A stretch of DNA of 8,640 nt. It comes from an uncultured Peptococcaceae bacterium (GTDB lineage: Bacteria; Bacillota; Peptococcia; Peptococcales; Peptococcaceae). The position numbers and the translations under genes are program-made. The stretch is taken from NCBI GenBank assembly GCA_937922955.1, contig CALAKO010000241.1:1-8640 (forward strand). The letters are read 5' to 3'. Under the pieces are notes generated by a model. It did no database searches. It was not told the origin of the DNA and was given only the letters and a program-made list of their open reading frames with translations. This document shows, one piece after another, positions 6,641 to 8,640 of this stretch; within the stretch, counting starts at the first letter, position 1, and the number at the start of each line of letters is the position of its first letter.

Positions 6641-6649
6641 ACTATATCA
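6641..6649 (-). promoter_or_regulatory. Extended -10 of the DUF1002 gene
   Basis: On the minus strand TG-A-TATAGT (6649 to 6641) is a good extended -10, but no clear -35 lies 16-18 bases before it. Transcription would start near 6635, leaving a leader of about 36 bases. Confidence 0.5.
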
Positions 6650-6689
6650 CACTGTGGCTGCAGAAACGTAGTGAATTAGTAACAAAATC

Positions 6690-7241
6690 TTAAACTTTTT
6701 CTTTAATTCTCTGCGGAATACGCCGTATAATCAGCGTGACAATGGCGAGTATGACCAATTTATCGGCAAAGTCGGTGCACACCTGCACAGCAAAAACACT
6801 GACAAACAGCGGCAGATGAAAAACGCCGTACAAAACCTGCACAATATACGAAGAACTGGCCGAAGTAATCCCACCAAATAGAAACGCGCTGACAATCGCG
6901 CTCACCACTGAGGCCGGCAAACCTACGAGAAAGGCTTTAACAACCAGCGGCAGCCGTTCTAGTTTTGGATGGCGCAGCAAGCTGGCAAATAAAGCCACCG
7001 TGATGCCATTTGGAATGAATGGAATGGCAAACGGATCGTAGCTCGCATTCAACAGACTCGATAAGAGCGCACAAGGAACGGCATAAAGGGGGCCGCAAAA
7101 GACCCCCACAAAAATGGTACCAAAGGTATCCCCATAAATCGGCAGCCGCGTCACCATGACAAGAAAACTGCCGAGAATATTCAGGCAAACGCCCAAAGCG
7201 GCAAAGGACAACCGCACAATTCGTTTTCGTTCAGACATCAT
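6690..7241 (-). CDS. ECF transporter S component, probably for a queuosine precursor
   Basis: This 183-residue hydrophobic protein looks like a substrate-binding S subunit of an energy-coupling-factor vitamin importer, with about six membrane segments (near 11-31, 40-60, 74-90, 98-122, 133-154, 158-173). The stretch LPIYGDTFGTIFVGVFCGPL (33-52), with D38 and G50-P51, is the kind of conserved loop-helix seen in S components of the L-P-x-x-x-D-x-x-G-T type. No A, A' or T subunit gene is adjacent, so it would share a general ECF module. It is preceded by a candidate preQ1-I riboswitch, which makes preQ1, queuine or a related 7-deazaguanine the best substrate guess. The sequence does not resemble the QueT proteins I know; a QrtT-like assignment is possible but unproven. 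ATG 7241 overlaps the stop of the upstream small ORF (ATGA), with a weaker AGAAGG nearby; ATG 7238 is the next codon. Confidence 0.75.
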   Translation of the reverse strand: MMSERKRIVRLSFAALGVCLNILGSFLVMVTRLPIYGDTFGTIFVGVFCGPLYAVPCALLSSLLNASYDPFAIPFIPNGITVALFASLLRHPKLERLPLVVKAFLVGLPASVVSAIVSAFLFGGITSASSSYIVQVLYGVFHLPLFVSVFAVQVCTDFADKLVILAIVTLIIRRIPQRIKEKV

Positions 7242-7315
7242 TCTGCCAGCCCTTCTTTAAAAGAACCGACAGCATATTGGCAACACGTTTTACGTCGCAA
7301 AGGCGGCCAACACAT
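7238..7315 (-). CDS. 25-residue small ORF coupled to the ECF S component
   Basis: A short ORF beginning ATG 7315 encodes 25 residues: it starts MCWPPLRRKTCC and ends SFKEGLAE. It has the best ribosome binding site of this end of the window, AGGAGG at 7323-7328 with seven bases to the ATG. Its TGA (7240-7238) overlaps the ATG of the S component (7241) as ATGA, the classical geometry for translational coupling. It contains three Cys and one Trp, is basic, has no membrane segment, and matches nothing I recognise. It may be a leader that carries ribosomes from a strong start to the S component start, with the peptide unimportant, or a real small protein. A chance ORF cannot be excluded at this length. 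Confidence 0.5.
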   Translation of the reverse strand: MCWPPLRRKTCCQYAVGSFKEGLAE

Positions 7316-7332
7316 ACTGTAACCTCCTTCGA

Positions 7333-7360
7333 TTGCCCGCATTATGTGTCCTGCAGGCAA
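7333..7360 (-). promoter_or_regulatory. Leader hairpin between riboswitch and small-ORF ribosome binding site
   Basis: In the minus-strand RNA, UUGCCUGC (7360-7353) pairs with GCGGGCAA (7340-7333), 8 bp including one G-U, around a 12-base loop. It ends five bases before AGGAGG and is not followed by a U run. It is therefore not a terminator and more likely part of a translational expression platform or a spacer. Confidence 0.45.
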
Positions 7361-7363
7361 CGT

Positions 7364-7399
7364 CTTAGTTTTTTATACTGGGAAGATTTCGAACCAGTG
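7364..7399 (-). ncRNA. Candidate preQ1-I riboswitch aptamer
   Basis: The minus-strand RNA reads ACUGG (7398-7394), a 12-base loop starting UUC and ending C (7393-7382), CCAGU (7381-7377), then AUAAAAAACUAAG (7376-7364). This is the layout of the Bacillus preQ1-I aptamer as I remember it: a 5-bp P1 stem, a 12-base L1, and a tail identical over AUAAAAAACUAA. The C at 7382 is in the place of the cytosine that pairs with preQ1. The caveat is that L1 lacks the UAG that pairs with tail CUA in the B. subtilis pseudoknot. CUU (7385-7383) with AAG (7366-7364) is an alternative. The downstream gene, an ECF S component, is a fitting target. No terminator follows, so control is probably translational. 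Confidence 0.75.
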
Positions 7400-7410
7400 A
7401 CGGTCTTGCG

Positions 7411-8622
7411 CTATTGCATGCGCAGTCCGTCGTCTACACCGGATTGAATCAATTTGTCATCAGCAGGAATCTCGTTACGTGCCAGGCGCGCGTAAACGAT
7501 TTCGCTGAACAAATAATACAACGCAGCAAACAACGGCACAGACAGCAACATTCCGACCAAGCCATAAAGACTGCCGCCAACGGTAATAGCAAAGAGCGTC
7601 CACATCGCAGGAAGACCAACAGAGCCACCCACGACTTTTGGATAGATGATGTGACCTTCCAACTGTTGCAAGATAACCAGGAAAATCAGGAAGGTCAACG
7701 CTTTAATTGGGCTCACGGTCAGAATCAACAGTGCCCCAACGGCACCGCCGATAAACGCCCCAAAAATAGGAATCAACGCACAGAACCCAGTCAACACACC
7801 GACCATTGGCGCGTATGGCAAGCGCAAAATAACCATGCCAATGGTGCACAACGTTCCTAGAATCACCGCTTCGGTCAACTGACCAATAATGAAGTGATAG
7901 AACTTCGCAAAGCTAACCTGCGCGGCATGAACCAGATAAACCGCTGCACGTTTGGACAGAAAAGCGAAGCAGATTTTGCGCGCCTGCACCGCCAATTTTT
8001 CTTTATTGAAAAGAATATAGATGCTGAAAATAAAGGCAACCACCATCTCCACAACGCCAGACGCCAGAGTGACCACAAACGTCACCGTAGACATGACCGC
8101 CGAGCTCACCATGGAGGTCAACTCGGAAATCTGGCTATTCAGCTGAGTGGTTAAATACGCTTCCAAGGTGCTCGGTGAAAGATTCTGCAACTGATCACTC
8201 AATTGAGCCACCGCCGGGCTGTATTTTTCAAACATCGCCAAGAAATTCGTCAGATATTCAAAGTAACTTGGGATGGACGAGGCAAACAGAGACACCGATG
8301 ACGCAAGCTGCGGCAGGATGACACTCACAATTAAACCAATGATCGCCCAGACCAAAACAATGGCCAACAGAACCGACACACCACGCTCGATCTTTTTGAA
8401 ACGTGGATGCTGAATGTGGCAAAATACCCGTCGTTCAAAAAAGCGCAGCGGCACGTTCAAAATAAAGGCAATGACAACGCCAATAAGAAACGGGCGCACA
8501 AGATTGACCAGCCAGCCAATAAAGCCGCCAATCGTCTCCATATTGAACACCCCGTAAATAATGAGTGCCACAACAAAAATCAACAGCAGCACACGGGGAA
8601 TGGAAAAATTTTTTAAATCCAT
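7411..8622 (-). CDS. AI-2E/PerM family permease
   Basis: This 403-residue membrane protein belongs to the AI-2E transporter (PerM/YdiK/YueF-type) family. Members are proposed to move autoinducer-2, Na+/H+ or other small solutes; the substrate here is unknown. The layout is typical. Helices lie near 9-28, 31-58 and 82-108. A long soluble, helical extracytoplasmic part covers about 110-175. A helix lies at 177-205, and a C-terminal core follows. Conserved motifs of the core are visible: FIIGQLTEAVILG (244-256), IPIFGAFIGG (284-293), LEGHIIYPKVVGGSVGLP (321-338) and GLVGMLLSVPLFA (354-366). ATG 8622 is preceded by AAAGGAG at six bases. The stop lies 12 bases before the candidate preQ1 aptamer, and no terminator separates them. 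Read-through into the small ORF and S component is possible. Confidence 0.93.
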   Translation of the reverse strand: MDLKNFSIPRVLLLIFVVALIIYGVFNMETIGGFIGWLVNLVRPFLIGVVIAFILNVPLRFFERRVFCHIQHPRFKKIERGVSVLLAIVLVWAIIGLIVSVILPQLASSVSLFASSIPSYFEYLTNFLAMFEKYSPAVAQLSDQLQNLSPSTLEAYLTTQLNSQISELTSMVSSAVMSTVTFVVTLASGVVEMVVAFIFSIYILFNKEKLAVQARKICFAFLSKRAAVYLVHAAQVSFAKFYHFIIGQLTEAVILGTLCTIGMVILRLPYAPMVGVLTGFCALIPIFGAFIGGAVGALLILTVSPIKALTFLIFLVILQQLEGHIIYPKVVGGSVGLPAMWTLFAITVGGSLYGLVGMLLSVPLFAALYYLFSEIVYARLARNEIPADDKLIQSGVDDGLRMQ

Positions 8623-8640
8623 TTTTTTCTCCTTTACAAA

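Noticed and set aside
7387..7399. GGTTCGAAA on the minus strand looks like a tRNA T-loop
   Set aside because: The flanking bases cannot form the T-stem and there is no acceptor or anticodon arm; the same bases are explained better as P1/L1 of a preQ1-I aptamer.
1..8640. Mobile elements, CRISPR arrays, phage genes, tRNA or rRNA genes
   Set aside because: I saw no transposase-like or phage-like protein, no regularly spaced direct repeats of 25-40 bases, and no cloverleaf or rRNA sequence.

Overview
The window looks like ordinary chromosome from a Bacillota (Firmicutes) bacterium of moderate G+C. Three kinds of evidence point that way: purine-rich GGAGG-type ribosome binding sites before most genes, two non-ATG or ambiguous starts, and families typical of that phylum (DegV, DUF1002, DUF819, a solo ECF S component, XRE-cupin). 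I cannot name the genus. I see no phage, IS, CRISPR or defence genes.

Layout from left to right. At 1-1044 a FUSC-type membrane protein is read rightwards. Its visible ATG has no ribosome binding site, and its N-terminal part seems to lie in another frame before an A-rich tract. After a strong terminator, a PuuR-like XRE-cupin regulator (1281-1832, +) has its own extended -10 promoter. It converges, across a perfect bidirectional hairpin, on a leftward two-gene operon: a DUF819 membrane protein (2901-4115) followed by an M19 dipeptidase (1880-2869). This block plausibly handles peptides or amino acids. A 375-base AT-rich divergent region (4116-4490), full of TTGA/TCAA-type repeats, separates that operon from a degV gene (4491-5369, +) that starts at TTG.

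Two back-to-back terminators, one a 36-base perfect palindrome, separate degV from a leftward secreted DUF1002 protein (5468-6598) with a long Ser/Thr/Asp/Gln-rich tail.

The right end, read leftwards, holds an AI-2E/PerM family permease (7411-8622) and then the most interesting stretch. A candidate preQ1-I riboswitch (7364-7399) is followed by a hairpin, a strong AGGAGG site, and a previously unlisted 25-codon cysteine-containing small ORF (7238-7315). The stop of this ORF overlaps the start of an ECF S component gene (6690-7241) in an ATGA junction. The arrangement suggests a queuosine-precursor importer controlled through a riboswitch and a translationally coupled small ORF. The S component does not look like the classical QueT family to me.

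The rest of the window is mostly recognisable housekeeping or accessory metabolism, and I do not claim a new multi-gene system there.
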